Below are positions 1-11,403 of a stretch of DNA of 64,000 bases, one piece after another (the first letter of the stretch is position 1; each line of letters begins with the position of its first letter). Location: contig JAUPFV010000001.1 in assembly GCA_036936605.1 (NCBI GenBank), positions 247,936,925-248,000,924 on the forward strand, read 5' to 3'. The notes below the pieces were generated by a model that worked only from the letters and a program-made list of their open reading frames with translations, was not told where the DNA came from and did not search any database. The position numbers and the translations under genes are program-made. The stretch comes from Limnanthes douglasii subsp. nivea. Taxonomy: Eukaryota > Streptophyta > Magnoliopsida > Brassicales > Limnanthaceae.

Positions 1-1900
1 GCTCATCGTTTGATACCCGAGGGGAATATGAATCGACAACAAAAAAATTCCCAAGAGAAGGAAGATCGGGTTCTGCTCTTCCATTATCCGAGAGGCCCAC
101 ATTTTCCTCTACCCCTTTGTTGCTTTCATCAACGACTGGGTGTTTCTGTTTTTTCTTAGAAAAATGTCATTTTGATAGCCTCTTAGAGCCACCCTCTTTT
201 ATGGGAACAACCTCATTGGCCCCAAACTTGATATATTTTTCGTTTGCCACCTCTGAAGTTGTTGCCTCACTCACATTATTTTTGTGTATTCGATGGCTCG
301 GGGCCCTGGCTCTCGCATAAAAGTGGACAAGCACATCCATAGCCTCCAGCAGTTTCAGCACGTCAGCCTCCTCCGGAAGCACTATGAGTTCCTCCAATAT
401 CACAGTTATAAATAAGTTAGACCTTCAAAGATGGCTTTTGGTGATGTTGATTGTAGTGAAACAATGGTGGAATTCATTGAACCGAGAAGTTGTGGCCCAA
501 CTACTCAGCCGAACAAATATCCGCTCCACTTCACTTCGATGCTCCTTGGACGCCCCGGTTACCCCCGTCATCCCTTTATACCAACAAAAAAACTTTTAAA
601 ATAAAGAAAATCAGGTTATGAAGTGAAAATGGTTAAGACAAGAATGTACCTCGGTTAGTCAATTTTAGGAAAGTTGATGCGGTTTTTTAGTTGAAGCCTC
701 GAATCCAGTCTCCCGCAACCTTAATACAAAGAAATCCTATGCTTATATTTCTTGTTAGCTTCTAGGAGGTCGTCTACAATCTTAAACGTATCTCTCCATA
801 GTAAGGGAATACAAATATACATAAGGTTTCTTCGCAAAAATAGTCAATGAGAAAAATTTCTTCATCGAAAAACAGACCCTAGATATCTTGGCTTCCATTA
901 TACAGGCCCTCAACTTAAACCATACATTTGGCCCCGTTTGAGTGGGGCAGAGGTCCACTAGTTCGAAAACCTAATAAAAACGAGCACAAGGGGAACGAAA
1001 AACCCCAATTAGTTATTTCTGGATAGACAATTAACTCGTCATTCTGAACATATAGAGGAGTTCCCCCGGCATCGGGAAATCAAATCGTGACTGAGCTTGG
1101 GATTCCCCATCGGTCTCGAAGTTTTACCTCATCAGAATGGTAGCTGTATCGATAGTTTACATTGTGTAAGGCTACTAAATTCTTGTTTTCAACCTTTCAA
1201 AGGTTATTCCTAAGAATGGCCTCGATATTCGAGGGAAGTTCGACGTTATTATTTTTCTTTTTCGATTTTAACTCTTTTTTAGGAATGCAAACATTAACTT
1301 TATCCTAGAAGGATGGCGCGTCGGTTTGAGCGGTAGTTCCAATCTGGGTGGACAGAGCAGTAGTTGGGGTTTCTATTTTGGTTAACTTCTATAACAACCT
1401 CACTATGGTCTTTTTCAGGCTCATCGGCCAACTATCTTGACCTTAGTTCCCTCACTGGTTTCAGGGGCTGTGTGGGTGCTACAGTAGGCACCACGTTCTC
1501 TAAGATTACCATTCGAGGAACATCTGAATTATGAAGTGAGGTTCCAGTGGAAGTATTTTTAGAAATATGGGAATCCAAAGTATTTTTAACTTTCACGCAC
1601 CTTTTGTTTAGAGGTTTAGGGGACCAGTTTCTCTTTGAACCGTCATCTTTCACTCTCTCAACATTTGTTTTTCTTATCACCCATCATAATGAATGATGAT
1701 TATGGTATCGCTTTTGTCATATGTCCAATATCACCCTTGCCTTGTGTCAGACAAGTTTGACCAGGGGGCTAAGTGGTAGTGGGGATTGATGGATTTCCAG
1801 TATTCGAAGTTTCTACTGCTCCAGATTGTTTTTTGGTTGGAGGCCACAAACCGTAATACGTGGTTTGACTTATATTCAACGGTCTTGGCTCCTCGTCTAG
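1..1900 (-). pseudogene. antisense ORF (aORF) remnant of a Tat-type gypsy element
   Basis: Read on the minus strand this stretch carries broken pieces of the protein encoded antisense to pol in the better preserved element at 8366-18631. Visible blocks in order are a charged N-terminal part (about 1680-1432), PNVWFKLRACIMEAKIS (about 960-900, matching NPNVWYTLMACII of the other copy), EFHHCFTTINITKSHL (about 480-420) and ILEELIVLPEEADVLK (403-350). The spacing and order match the other copies, but frames shift and stops intervene, so it is not functional. The orientation implies a plus-strand element whose gag-pol lies left of the window. The block before PNVW resembles the Pfam family 'putative gypsy type transposon' (PF04195). 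That assignment comes from motif memory, not from a search. Confidence 0.7.
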
Positions 1901-2890
1901 CCCAACCGCTCTTCTCTATTCAGGTTTTTTGTTTATGGAAAACCAATTTAGAGAGGTAAACGTTTTAAGCATGGACAATAAATACGTGAAAAATGGAAAT
2001 GGTGAAAGAAAAATCTTTGTGGGGTATTGCAAGAATTTATAGTACATGGTCTCTCTCTCTCTTTAAAAGGTGCCCTCTCTTTGTCTAAGATTATGAAACG
2101 AATAAGTCCAAAATATTAAGAGTGCTAGAGTATTTCTAAGCATATATTTGGGATCTCAACGGTCAAGAAAAGTTTTTTGACATGATGAGTGCCTAAGGGA
2201 AATAAAAATTCTCATAGATCTTCCACCAATAATTTGAAGAGCATGCCTATGGGTAAGCGCAAGAGTTTTTTGACACGTTAAATCACCCACAAGTCGTTCT
2301 TGAAGGCACACACGTCAGTTTAAGATATCGACTAACATTTGGATATAAAACAAAGCACACAATATATGACTACCAGGTCAAGAATTTAACTAAATATGTC
2401 ACCGATCCGATGAAGGGCACATGTAAGAGCACGTCGAACATCTCCGATGCGACTTCCAAATTTATTCCCACTCAGATATCTTTGTAAGGACTTGATGACT
2501 ATTTATAAAGGTAAGAATTAACATGATTACTACTTGGATCAGTTAAATATGGGGTTAATTTGGCTTTATTAAAGTCTTGTAAAAGACACCCAACAAATGT
2601 ATAACATTGATGGTACTTTATATAGTAAATAGTAATTATGGTTGAGATTAGTAAAATAGTGAGGTTTTTGGGCCCACCACCTTTACTATATAAAACAAAA
2701 TTCTATTTTTGGGGACATGTGAACATTTATTACAATATTAATACTTTTGTCAACTTCTCTATTTAGATTTTATGTGTTTCTCTCCCTAGACGATCACCTC
2801 TAAATATATCTTAGACTTATAATCCCTTTAGAAAATATTCAGAACTATCAATAAGTAGACAACTTTATTTTTTGTATGATAATATTTTAT
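1901..2890 (+). repeat. 3' untranslated region and presumed 3' LTR of the left-edge element
   Basis: No coding signal is visible. In a plus-strand Tat-type element this stretch, following the antisense ORF, should hold the polypurine tract and 3' LTR. The tail at about 2830-2880 (CTTTAGAAAATATTCAGAAC and the bases after it) resembles the tail at 31700-31735 of the second decayed element, which suggests related LTR ends. No second copy is present in the window, so LTR boundaries cannot be fixed. Confidence 0.35.
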
Positions 2891-4693
2891 CTAGTTATAA
2901 GAAGGAATGTATCAACCTCTCCGACGTTAAGTAGAATCAAATGAGTGCATCACTTTGGAGGTTGATGAAAAATGACATGCTCATATAGTTGCTCCTAAAC
3001 TTCACGTTTTGATGAATTCTAAAAGTATAAAATGTATTGCTCTCGAAAGATGGTGTTTTTCAATTATTATAGTTTCATAATATCAAGATCAAGGTAATTT
3101 GGCTATACCATAATGTATTTAGACAAATGGTGAGTTATACATCTTGAAAATGTACCAAATTGGGGTAATGTTGACAAGGACGACATATGTGCTCTTGACA
3201 TGGCTTGAACTCAAGGATCTTTCAAAAGGATGAAAATTCTTATATGCTCAGTTATGGAGTGGGCAATAAAAACTAATTTATTCATGGTGATTGTGCATAC
3301 TATGACTTTAGAGAGTTTGGTTTTGAAAAATAGTCATATTTTTGCGAGATCTTTGTCAAAATTTATCAAACCTAATGTTATTAGATAATGTTATCTAGCA
3401 TCTTGCGCATTAGTTTGACCATGACTTCCGTTTAAGGTTGTGTCTTATTATACTCATCGCAAGGCGGTTTATTAGTTATTTATTAATAGCCAATTCATGA
3501 TGAATTTTGTTTTTCAATAGTAGATTCATAACTTTTTCTACATAAAGTATGTGAGTTAAATATGTATTTTAATTAATGAAAATTATATAAATTTGTTATT
3601 TTATTAATAGTTTGTGCATTGGAACATGATTTGACTTGTTTTGTTTTTTTATTACATAATATTTTAATATTTTATTTTTATATTTAGATTAAACATTTTA
3701 ATATAAATTATAAATACTAGTACTTGAGATCACATTTTATAAAAACAAACGTGTAAATAATCTTATGCAAACTATTTTATGGTATTATGTTGTTGAAGAG
3801 TTAAACCTGATCAAATTCCACCGTTTAGATAGAAAAATAATACAGAATATATATGTAAAATTATATCTCAATTAGTTTTAGATTTTTTAGAAATGTACCA
3901 AAAATAAAATTGTGTGGGTTTTTATTGTGAATAATATTTGAATCCTGAAAATTATGAAGTCTTGTAATCAAATTCAGATTTTTTTTATGGTTATCACAAA
4001 AACTTCAATCAGATATAATCAAAGTATTTTCGTAGAACTATCGAATGATCATCTTCACTGATTTTTAAAGTAGAACCATCTATATTGTAATTCAACCAAA
4101 ACTACCAAACTCACATGCATACTGTCAACCGTTTGCATGCATGCATGCCCAAAACCATATTATTTTCAAATGGTAACAAAATTGGTTACAAAATATAATT
4201 TTAAATTCAAATGAATTTTCAAAATAACAACAACCGACTTGCTCGACCCTAGCCAAAGGTTCCACCCTTTGATCAAGCTCGTTAGTCACAATATAATCTA
4301 ATAAGTGTGCACTCTGCATTCTAACTTTCTCGATGATATATTATGACTACATTGGTCGATTATTCAATCCAATTACACTAAATATATAACCGCTTTCATG
4401 TTCAAAACAGGCAACATCATACGAGTAAACGAGACCATTTCACATTGATATTTTTTTACCTAAATGATTTTTTTGATACCGTCTATGCACGACATATTAT
4501 ACTTTTTGTTATTATAAATTTAAATATAAACTATAATTATATATTGCAAGAAGAAAGTTATATTTCCTTTCATCGAATAAAAAATTATAAACATTTATAC
4601 TAAACTGTAAACTATTTTTTTTCTAAACCTCATTTTCTTGTCTATCATAGGATAATTTTATATACTTGCACCATTACTATTTTATATAGTAGA
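2891..4693. other. AT-rich intergenic DNA, no gene seen
   Basis: Only short spurious reading frames occur on both strands. The stretch is AT-rich with many homopolymer runs. Its last part (about 4440-4690) is one copy of a diverged direct repeat whose partner lies at 5370-5612. Nothing else is recognised. Confidence 0.6.
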
Positions 4694-5612
4694 CTAAAAA
4701 CCGTGCATGGTCACCGGTGTTTGACACTTGTTGCATTCTTGCCACTAAGGTTCCTTCGCCCCAAAACGGGTCATATTTGTTTAAGAATGTTGCATATATG
4801 GTCATTGTCCCGTACCAATTAACTATACAGTGACATGTGGCACCCAAAGTTATGTATTTTGTTTGTTACAAATACGTTCACTGGACATTTCACACCCAAA
4901 ATACCTTTCTCGATGATAAACGGAGCGCAGATCAACACTAGCGTGACTACAAATATGATGACTCTACATTTTAAACCAAAAGAAACAAATTGCTTTTAAT
5001 GGTATTTTGGATGTGAGATGTCTAATGACCGTATTTGTAACAAAAAATTATAACTTTTGGGTTGCACATGCCTGCATATGATTAATTTTCACGTGTCGGT
5101 GACCATATAGGTAACATTCTTAAACATAGATGATCAGTTTTAGGCACGAAATAACCTTAATGGCAGGTTCGCAACAGATGTCTAACACGAGTGACCAGTC
5201 GATGTTTTTAGCCTAAAAATTTGTACATTTATCTATTTTTCAAATATTTTTATTATGTTAATTTTACATCCATTATTTTCAAACAACCGTTTATTATTAG
5301 TAAAATAATGTTTAAAAATAAATAGTATAGTTCACATTCATATATTTTAACCTAAATATTTTATTTTTATACCATCCTGTTATATTATAATTTTTTTATT
5401 ATTGTATGATATATTGTATATTTTATCATAAATTATATAAAAATTATAACTATTTTTTTATAAAATCTAATTTTATGATTGTTTTTATCGAATAAAAATT
5501 ATGAATACCTCTGTCCAAACACACATCGTGATTTTATTTGCTAAATCTTATTTTTCTTCTGCATCATAGGATAATTTTATATACTTGCATCATCATCTTT
5601 TTATATTCAAAT
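4440..5612 (+). repeat. diverged direct repeat pair flanking the MITE
   Basis: The sequence at about 4440-4690 recurs at about 5370-5612. The best conserved shared string is CATAGGATAATTTTATATAC (about 4647 and 5566). Both copies also contain an ATCGAATAAAAA-type block, and the order of blocks is the same. The fold-back element lies between the copies. A local tandem duplication followed by MITE insertion is the simplest reading. Confidence 0.5.
4694..5213. mobile_element. fold-back / MITE-like DNA transposon
   Basis: Two arms of roughly 200 bp (about 4694-4905 and 5006-5213) are inverted copies of each other. The outer edges read CTAAAAAC and GTTTTTAG. Matching pairs inside include GTTTAAGAATGTTGCATATA on the left against the reverse complement of the right arm, and GTTACAAATACG in both arms. 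The central spacer of about 100 bp has no open reading frame, so the element is non-autonomous. No clean target-site duplication is visible, so the superfamily is undecided; long arms would fit a Mutator-like or fold-back element. Confidence 0.7.
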
Positions 5613-5941
5613 ATGTATGTTTATCTAGGGTTATTTCCCTTCAGATGCAACAATCCAACAAAAATTCTGGCCGAGAGGGCCTGACTTTGCCTAATTCTTA
5701 AAAGATGCATTTAATTGTATGATAATTCTATAAAAATTGTTTTATTTTTTTATTGACAAATTTACCCTTCACTTACATTAACCCATAAATGAACTTCGTT
5801 TTCTTCATCTCACTCTTCAAATCATTGGAAACAAAATACTTTCTTTTTCAAATATTTTTTTTCACCATCTCATACATTATTTTCATGCTCAATCGTCAAC
5901 CATAAAATCCTACAGCCATTTGTCGTTAACCATCCATAGAA

Positions 5942-7732
5942 TACGATGCAGAGAAGATCAAGAACCTGAAATCATTCCATTGTCGGTGCTTTGGATACAT
6001 GCTCTCTAAGAAGAAGTACATCTACACCATTGACAATGATTGCTTTGTAACTATTTTTTAGTTCTTCGAATTTGCGATCTGTTTTTTTAACACCCTTTTG
6101 GTTGATTTGCTATTTGGAACATTAGATTCGGTCTTATAAAGAGGAACTAAGTTGAATGTTGTTGAGATTTGGTAAGTTTTGAGAGAAAATTAGCAGACTT
6201 GTTCTTGTCATTGGTGCATGCTTCATTGAACTTATTTGATCTTGTTTATTTGTTATGTAAACTAAAGCTTGAATTTTTATATGAATCTATACTTTCTCTT
6301 GTTGTGGTAGCTTGATTCAATTGATTTGAGTTTGTTTGTAAAGTTGATCTTTTGATCTTTTTTGGAAAATGAAAACATACTTTTGGTTGATTTAGATCAA
6401 TGTAAAAGGGTTTAGTTGTCAGATCTGCACCATAAGACTCAACTAGTTTCTACTGTTTTATACTTGAAATCTGAACTTTGTAGCTCTACATTTGTTGATT
6501 ATTAATCTTTGTAAGATTTGTAATTTGTTTACACTAATACATTCCAATTTGTGAATTTTTTATTAGGTTGCCAATGATCCAACATGCAAAGAAATCAATG
6601 CATTGGAGCAACATATCAAGAATTTGTGATCCCCTTCGACATCAAAATTCTTCAATACCTTGTACGGTCCATACAGGAAAGGTGCAGACTTTATCCGTGG
6701 CTACCCAATTAGCATACACGAAGGTGTTGTGACTTCTGCTCTCATAGAATTTGGCTCAGCATCCCCGAATACGATGCCCTTACTCAGCTGGTCAAGCCTC
6801 TCGAGAGAAACACCAGTTTTATTATATTTTTCATATATGATTATGGATTCAAGTGTTGAATGCATTTTGTTTATGTGTGTGTGTTTTGTTATGGCGCGTA
6901 TATGTTGATGTTGTGATGACAATTCCTAAGAGCACACTTTTTCCTATGTGCGGCATGAACTTGGCATTCCATCTTGAACTCATTCGACCAACTATGTACT
7001 TTGGTCTTATGGGTGATAGACAGCCTATTGGCTGATATGACGATATGTGGGTTGGTTGGTGTATTAAGGTATAATGTTCTAATCAATATTTCGATAATTT
7101 TTAGTTATATTTTACAATACCTAAAACTTAAACATGAAACAAATGTAGATAAGAAAAGCTTATATAATTTCTGATGGAGATCAGGACTCCTTCGAAGTTT
7201 TAATTTACATAAATCATTTTCAAATCTATTGAAGTTGATGAATTTTATGAATTCTATGTTTGATTTAACCGAAGTTATAATATGATCTAACTATTTCTTT
7301 TACCATCCATAGTACTCATACTTCGAAGAACAAGAATGTAAATTGTTTGACGAACCAGGCAACAATTATTTTTCGCATCATCAGTTTCTTTTTCTAAATG
7401 CTTGTTAATTATAGGGGATATGTGACCATTTTGGATGGGGAGTGAAGACCACTCTGCCTTACATATGGCACAACAAAGCCAGCAACCCTGATTACACAAA
7501 TATCTATTAGAAAGATAAGATCATTCCCTTCTTCCAAGCTGCTAGATTATCAAAGGAATATACCACCATGCAGAAGTGTTACCTTGAACTTGCCCAACAG
7601 GTCAACGAAACTCTTGGAAAGGTTGATCTATACTTCATCAAGTTTGCTGAAGGTATGATTACTTGGATCAAAACATGGGATGAGATTAACGCTGGTGTTA
7701 CAACTAGCGTATCCAACAACACTGCAAAGTAG
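5942..7732 (+). pseudogene. UDP-arabinopyranose mutase / reversibly glycosylated polypeptide pseudogene (5'-truncated)
   Basis: The family converts UDP-arabinopyranose to UDP-arabinofuranose for cell-wall synthesis, at the Golgi surface and in the cytosol. Four exon pieces are visible. Exon 5942-6046 gives [20 protein letters not shown]. Exon 6567-6815 contains EINALEQHIKNL and GADFIRGYP. Exon about 6900-7068 has [12 protein letters not shown] and MYFGLMGD. Exon 7415-7732 has [17 protein letters not shown] and ends in a stop at 7730-7732. Introns 6047-6566 and 7069-7414 keep GT and AG ends, so this is an unprocessed copy rather than a retrocopy. Damage: the first ~100 residues are missing, in-frame stops lie at 6627, 7033 and 7508, there is a frameshift near 6750, and the usual acidic IDDD-type motif reads IDND. 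The middle intron (about 6816-6899) has lost clear splice sites. Confidence 0.85.
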
Positions 7733-8081
7733 ACAAAAGATCGGTCTGAAGACAAAATAGTTTCACGTTTTGATATTGATGACTAGTTACCCAACGACAC
7801 TTCTTCTTCCTTGATGACGTCTGTGCTCCTAAGATGTCATTGCATTCCTTGTCGATATCTCAGACTCTGGAAAATCATGGTTGTCGCGGTTGTATCTTGA
7901 AAACCATGGTACCCATTTTTTCATTTTTTGTTCTCGGTTTGTTGTTCTTATTGGTATACTAAATATATGTAGTCAAATAGTTTCGACTAGCATTATATTG
8001 TTACAAAAAAATCAATTTATTTCTTATTTCAACCTACAATGTATATTTGGAGCAAAAAAATAAGTAAATAAATAGAGAAAC
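7733..8081. other. spacer between pseudogene and tandem repeat
   Basis: About 350 bp downstream of the pseudogene stop. It may contain old 3' UTR sequence. No coding family, repeat or RNA gene is recognised. Confidence 0.5.
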
Positions 8082-8365
8082 CATGTTATAGTTCTAGTTT
8101 TATAATGTCAAGGTTTTGGCCGTGTTTATTGTATTTTATTTTTATTTTTTTAGGAATAACATTACTATTGACAGTTTTTATAAGAGTAACAGTTTATTAG
8201 TGATATATTTGATTAGAGTAACAGTTTTATTACTGTTATATATCATACGAGTAATATGATTAATTTTTTTTATTAAAAAATGAATAAAAATATATATTTT
8301 CGCTAAACTAAACAACTCAAAAACGTTATAAATAAATAACATGATTTATTTTTGTTAATCTAAAC
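8082..8365 (+). repeat. tandem repeat, left fragment of the interrupted unit
   Basis: The fragment starts CATGTTATAGTTCTAGTTTT and ends TTAATCTAAAC. It continues on the far side of the retrotransposon at 18637 with AACTCAATTTTTTTTAAC, which reconstitutes the recurring string AATCTAAACAACTCAA found in the other copies. The retrotransposon therefore landed inside this unit and duplicated TAAAC. Confidence 0.75.
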
Positions 8366-8741
8366 TGATGAGTTTGGATTTTCTCACCACACACTGTAGA
8401 AACCGGACTGGGGCAATTCGGACAAAAACCACCCACTGAACCATCCGAACAGGACTAAAGTATTAAAAACTAATCACTTTATGACTAAGCTAATTACTAA
8501 CCTGCTTATTAATCTAGTGGGTTTTTGAATTTGACCCGGTTTCATGAGTTTGACCCGAAAACCCATGAGGCCCATAATTAAGGGTATAAATACCCAACCA
8601 CTTTCATTAATGAGGGTAATGAACATTTAATACAACCAGACAGCTCAAATCTCTCACTACAAACCACTTAAACATTAAATACCTTTGAAACACCACGCAA
8701 CACTTGACCAAATTACCCTCAGACTAAAATAATCCACATCA
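8366..8741 (+). repeat. 5' LTR
   Basis: 376 bp, beginning TGATGAGT and ending CCACATCA. It matches 18256-18631 base for base over most of its length with scattered substitutions, mostly transitions. It contains the promoter TATAAATA at 8585-8592. Confidence 0.93.
8585..8592 (+). promoter_or_regulatory. LTR TATA box
   Basis: TATAAATA lies 219 bp into the LTR and at the identical offset (18475-18482) in the 3' LTR. Transcription would start roughly 25-35 bp downstream. This is inferred from position and consensus. Confidence 0.6.
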
Positions 8742-8743
8742 AA

Positions 8744-8761
8744 TTGGCGACCACAGTGGGA
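8744..8761 (+). other. primer binding site
   Basis: TTGGCGACCACAGTGGGA lies 2 bp after the 5' LTR. It begins with TGG as expected for pairing with the CCA end of a tRNA primer. The 45232-55444 element has a related site, TTGGCGGCCACAATAGGAG, on its own strand. Confidence 0.7.
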
Positions 8762-8768
8762 GGAGAAT

Positions 8769-10620
8769 GTGCCTGAATCAAGCATTCGAAACCAGAAAGA
8801 AAAACCAGCTCGGATGAATCCGGACGAGCCGGAAGTGCCACCAGCTTTTGCAGAAGTGGTGGGAGAAAACGATGAATGTACGATCGAGGAGCAAGATAGA
8901 ATAAAAGTTGAGATAGAAGCCTTAAGGGCTGCTAAAGGACGGAGATGGTTGTGAAAGAAAAGTCAAAAGTGTCAGCAGTTCACCATACTGACAACCCAAG
9001 AGAGCATGAGTCATCAAAGACCCATGTGAGAACTAAGAAGACTCATGCTAGTTCAAAGAAGTCTCATCGGTCTAAACCGGTGGAGAGCTCAGATTCAGAC
9101 TCAGAATCTTCTAGCAGCTCCTCAAATGAAGATGGAGTCGAAGAATTCCTGTCATCCAGCAGTGATGAAGGCCGTTCTAAGAAGAAACATAAGTTGGTTT
9201 AAAAATACTCAAGAAAAATGGACAGGCATAGAAGGTTGAAGAGACATCTGGCTAAAGGGTCGTCTCGTAGTCACAGCCATGGCCGGAGGCAAGTAGACCG
9301 ATTACTAATGGATCCTTTTGCTTTTCATGATGAGCCAGGTATCTTTGCAACTCCCAACGAAGATACTGTATTCAGTCGTGGCCGGAATTGGAGACAATCT
9401 CCATTGCCCTCCAAGATACTGTCTGGAAACCTTCCTAAGAGGTTTGACAACACAAAGATGGAAAAATATGATGGTAGTAAAGATCCAGATAACCATCTGG
9501 AGTAATTCAAAAAATTTATGATGAACTTTGATGATGATGATAAGCTACTCTATCGAGAATTCTCCCAGCATTTTACGGGAAGTGCTCTGAAGTGGTACAA
9601 TAGTTTGCTACAAGGCTGCATCAGCAATTTCGACACTTTTTGGGTGGCCTTCCGGAGACAGTTCATTGGAAGTAAATAAGTGAAGCGCAATGGAGACACT
9701 ATTATCCATTGTGCCCAAGAACCAAATGAATCTTTGAAGGAGTACATAAGTCGCTTTGTGAACACAAAAAATGGATTAGCTGATTGCTTTGAACAAGTAA
9801 CAATAGCTTCTATGAGGCAGGGTTTGAACCCTCGTAATTTGGCTGATTCAGTAACCAGGAAAAATGTCATGACATGGGGGGGGGGGGGTTTATTGAATCA
9901 GGTCGGCAAACAAATAAATGTGGATGAAACGAAGAAAACCAAGGTACACCGGCAGGTGAGGTCTTCCCCAGCTGCACCAAATCAAAACCAGAATCAGTCC
10001 GGGTACAAGGCCAAGGAAGCCGGACAAGGTCAAAATAGAGCCAAGGCTCAATCCCACCCGGCTGCACCAGCTCAAAGCCAACAATCTAGAAATAAACGAG
10101 GACCTTGGGTTCAACCGGAGGGGTTTGCTGAATTAAAAGAAAACCTGGCCACCTTTTATGATAAAACGAAAGATGAAGTACATTTCAGAAAGCCGGCTGC
10201 ATTACAATCTCCCAAGGAAAGTCAAAATAATAGTTTTTGTCAGTATCATCGTGATACTGGCCATACCACTGAAGATTGCATCGCGTTGAAACAAGAAGTG
10301 CAGAATTTGATTGAGAGAGGGAAGCTGGGGGCTTATGTTAAAAGAAGAAGTGGAAACAGGCCTGATAATGCTCATCGAACTGGCCCGAACAATGCAGGGA
10401 CATCGGCTCCGGATGGGGCTATGATGATGATTAAAAGGTTTGATGTAGAGTCAGAGTATTTGGATCCTGATACAACTCGGAACACGGTGGGCGTTATCAC
10501 AGAGAACTGCAAGACGGTGTCCGGACTCATTAGTTTTTTTGAGTCACTTACAATATTTGAGGGAGACACCATGACTGCACCAACTGCTTCTTCAAGAAAG
10601 AGGCATGTACATTCTTTAGC
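8769..10620 (+). pseudogene. gag: gag (nucleocapsid/capsid) of the complete element
   Basis: Capsid region of the polyprotein. The reading starts at ATG 8769, shifts frame near 8940, and is broken by stops at 9200, 9503 (where HLE is followed by stop then FKKFMMNF) and 9677. A serine/acidic run lies at about 9085-9170. The capsid core is recognisable by DGSKDPDNHLE, ALKWYNSL and FWVAFRRQF. A zinc-finger-like block, FCQYHRDTGHTTEDC, lies at about 10240-10285. A run of 13 G (9876-9888) sits in the middle of the ORF and is a probable slippage site or sequencing risk. The downstream frame stays open to 10795. Confidence 0.88.
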
Positions 10621-10649
10621 TACCCAACTGGAAGGAGGCATGACTTCCT

Positions 10650-11185
10650 ATCAATCACAAATTCATTTTCCTTTCATTGTTTCCGATGAAGATGACTTGA
10701 GAGACATAGTCGGGCCCTATGAAGATGCTGTTGTAATAGGAGCCTCCATTGGGGGCAATGACATAAGGCGAAATTTGGTGGACACCGGCAGTTAAACCAA
10801 TATCCTCTTTTTAACTTCTTATAAACATATGAAGAATGCAGCAGTGATTCAGCGTTCGAATAGGTCAACTATGGGTTTCACTGGAAGCTCAACAGATGTG
10901 ATCGGGGAGTTTGAGGAGGAGGTTTTGTTGGGCAAGGGCCCTTTTAAGAAGATGGTTAGGATACTTTTTATTGTGGTGGATTGTCCCACTTGGTACAATG
11001 CAATTTTGGGGAGATCTTGGCTCTCCAGGATGCATGCTGTGGCTTCAACAGTCCACCAATGTTTGAAATACGCTGTACAAGGACAATTGGGAGTTGTCCG
11101 AAGCAGCCAAAAAGTAGCAAGGGAGTGTTATGCAACAACGTTGGCCCCTCAAACTTTGGGGACAGTCCGGATCAGTGAGGATTAG
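10650..11185 (+). pseudogene. retropepsin-type aspartic protease of the complete element
   Basis: The active site reads LVDTGS, followed at once by a TAA stop (10793-10795) and then TNILF, so the polyprotein is truncated right after the catalytic triplet. Downstream, FIVVDCPTWYNAILGRSWL (about 10965-11025) is the typical plant gypsy sequence between protease and RT. The frame continues to the stop ending at 11185. Confidence 0.85.
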
Positions 11186-11403
11186 CAATTTGAGGGGCCC
11201 TCTGGGGAGAGGGTGAAATTGATGACCCTAGAGAGACCCCTGGTGTTTTAATATCTATTGAACTAGTTGAAACTCACTCTCTGGCTGAAGGAAGAAGTGT
11301 CAAGATCGGGTCCAAGATGACATCGGAATTAAAGAGTAAAGTATTAGCCTTTTTGAAAAACCATTAGCATGTATTCGCTTGGTGCAATACTGATATAACC
11401 GGA

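Noticed and set aside
7881..8063. 60-codon frame between the pseudogene and the tandem repeat
   Set aside because: No similarity to any family, and it lies partly in repeat-like AT-rich sequence.
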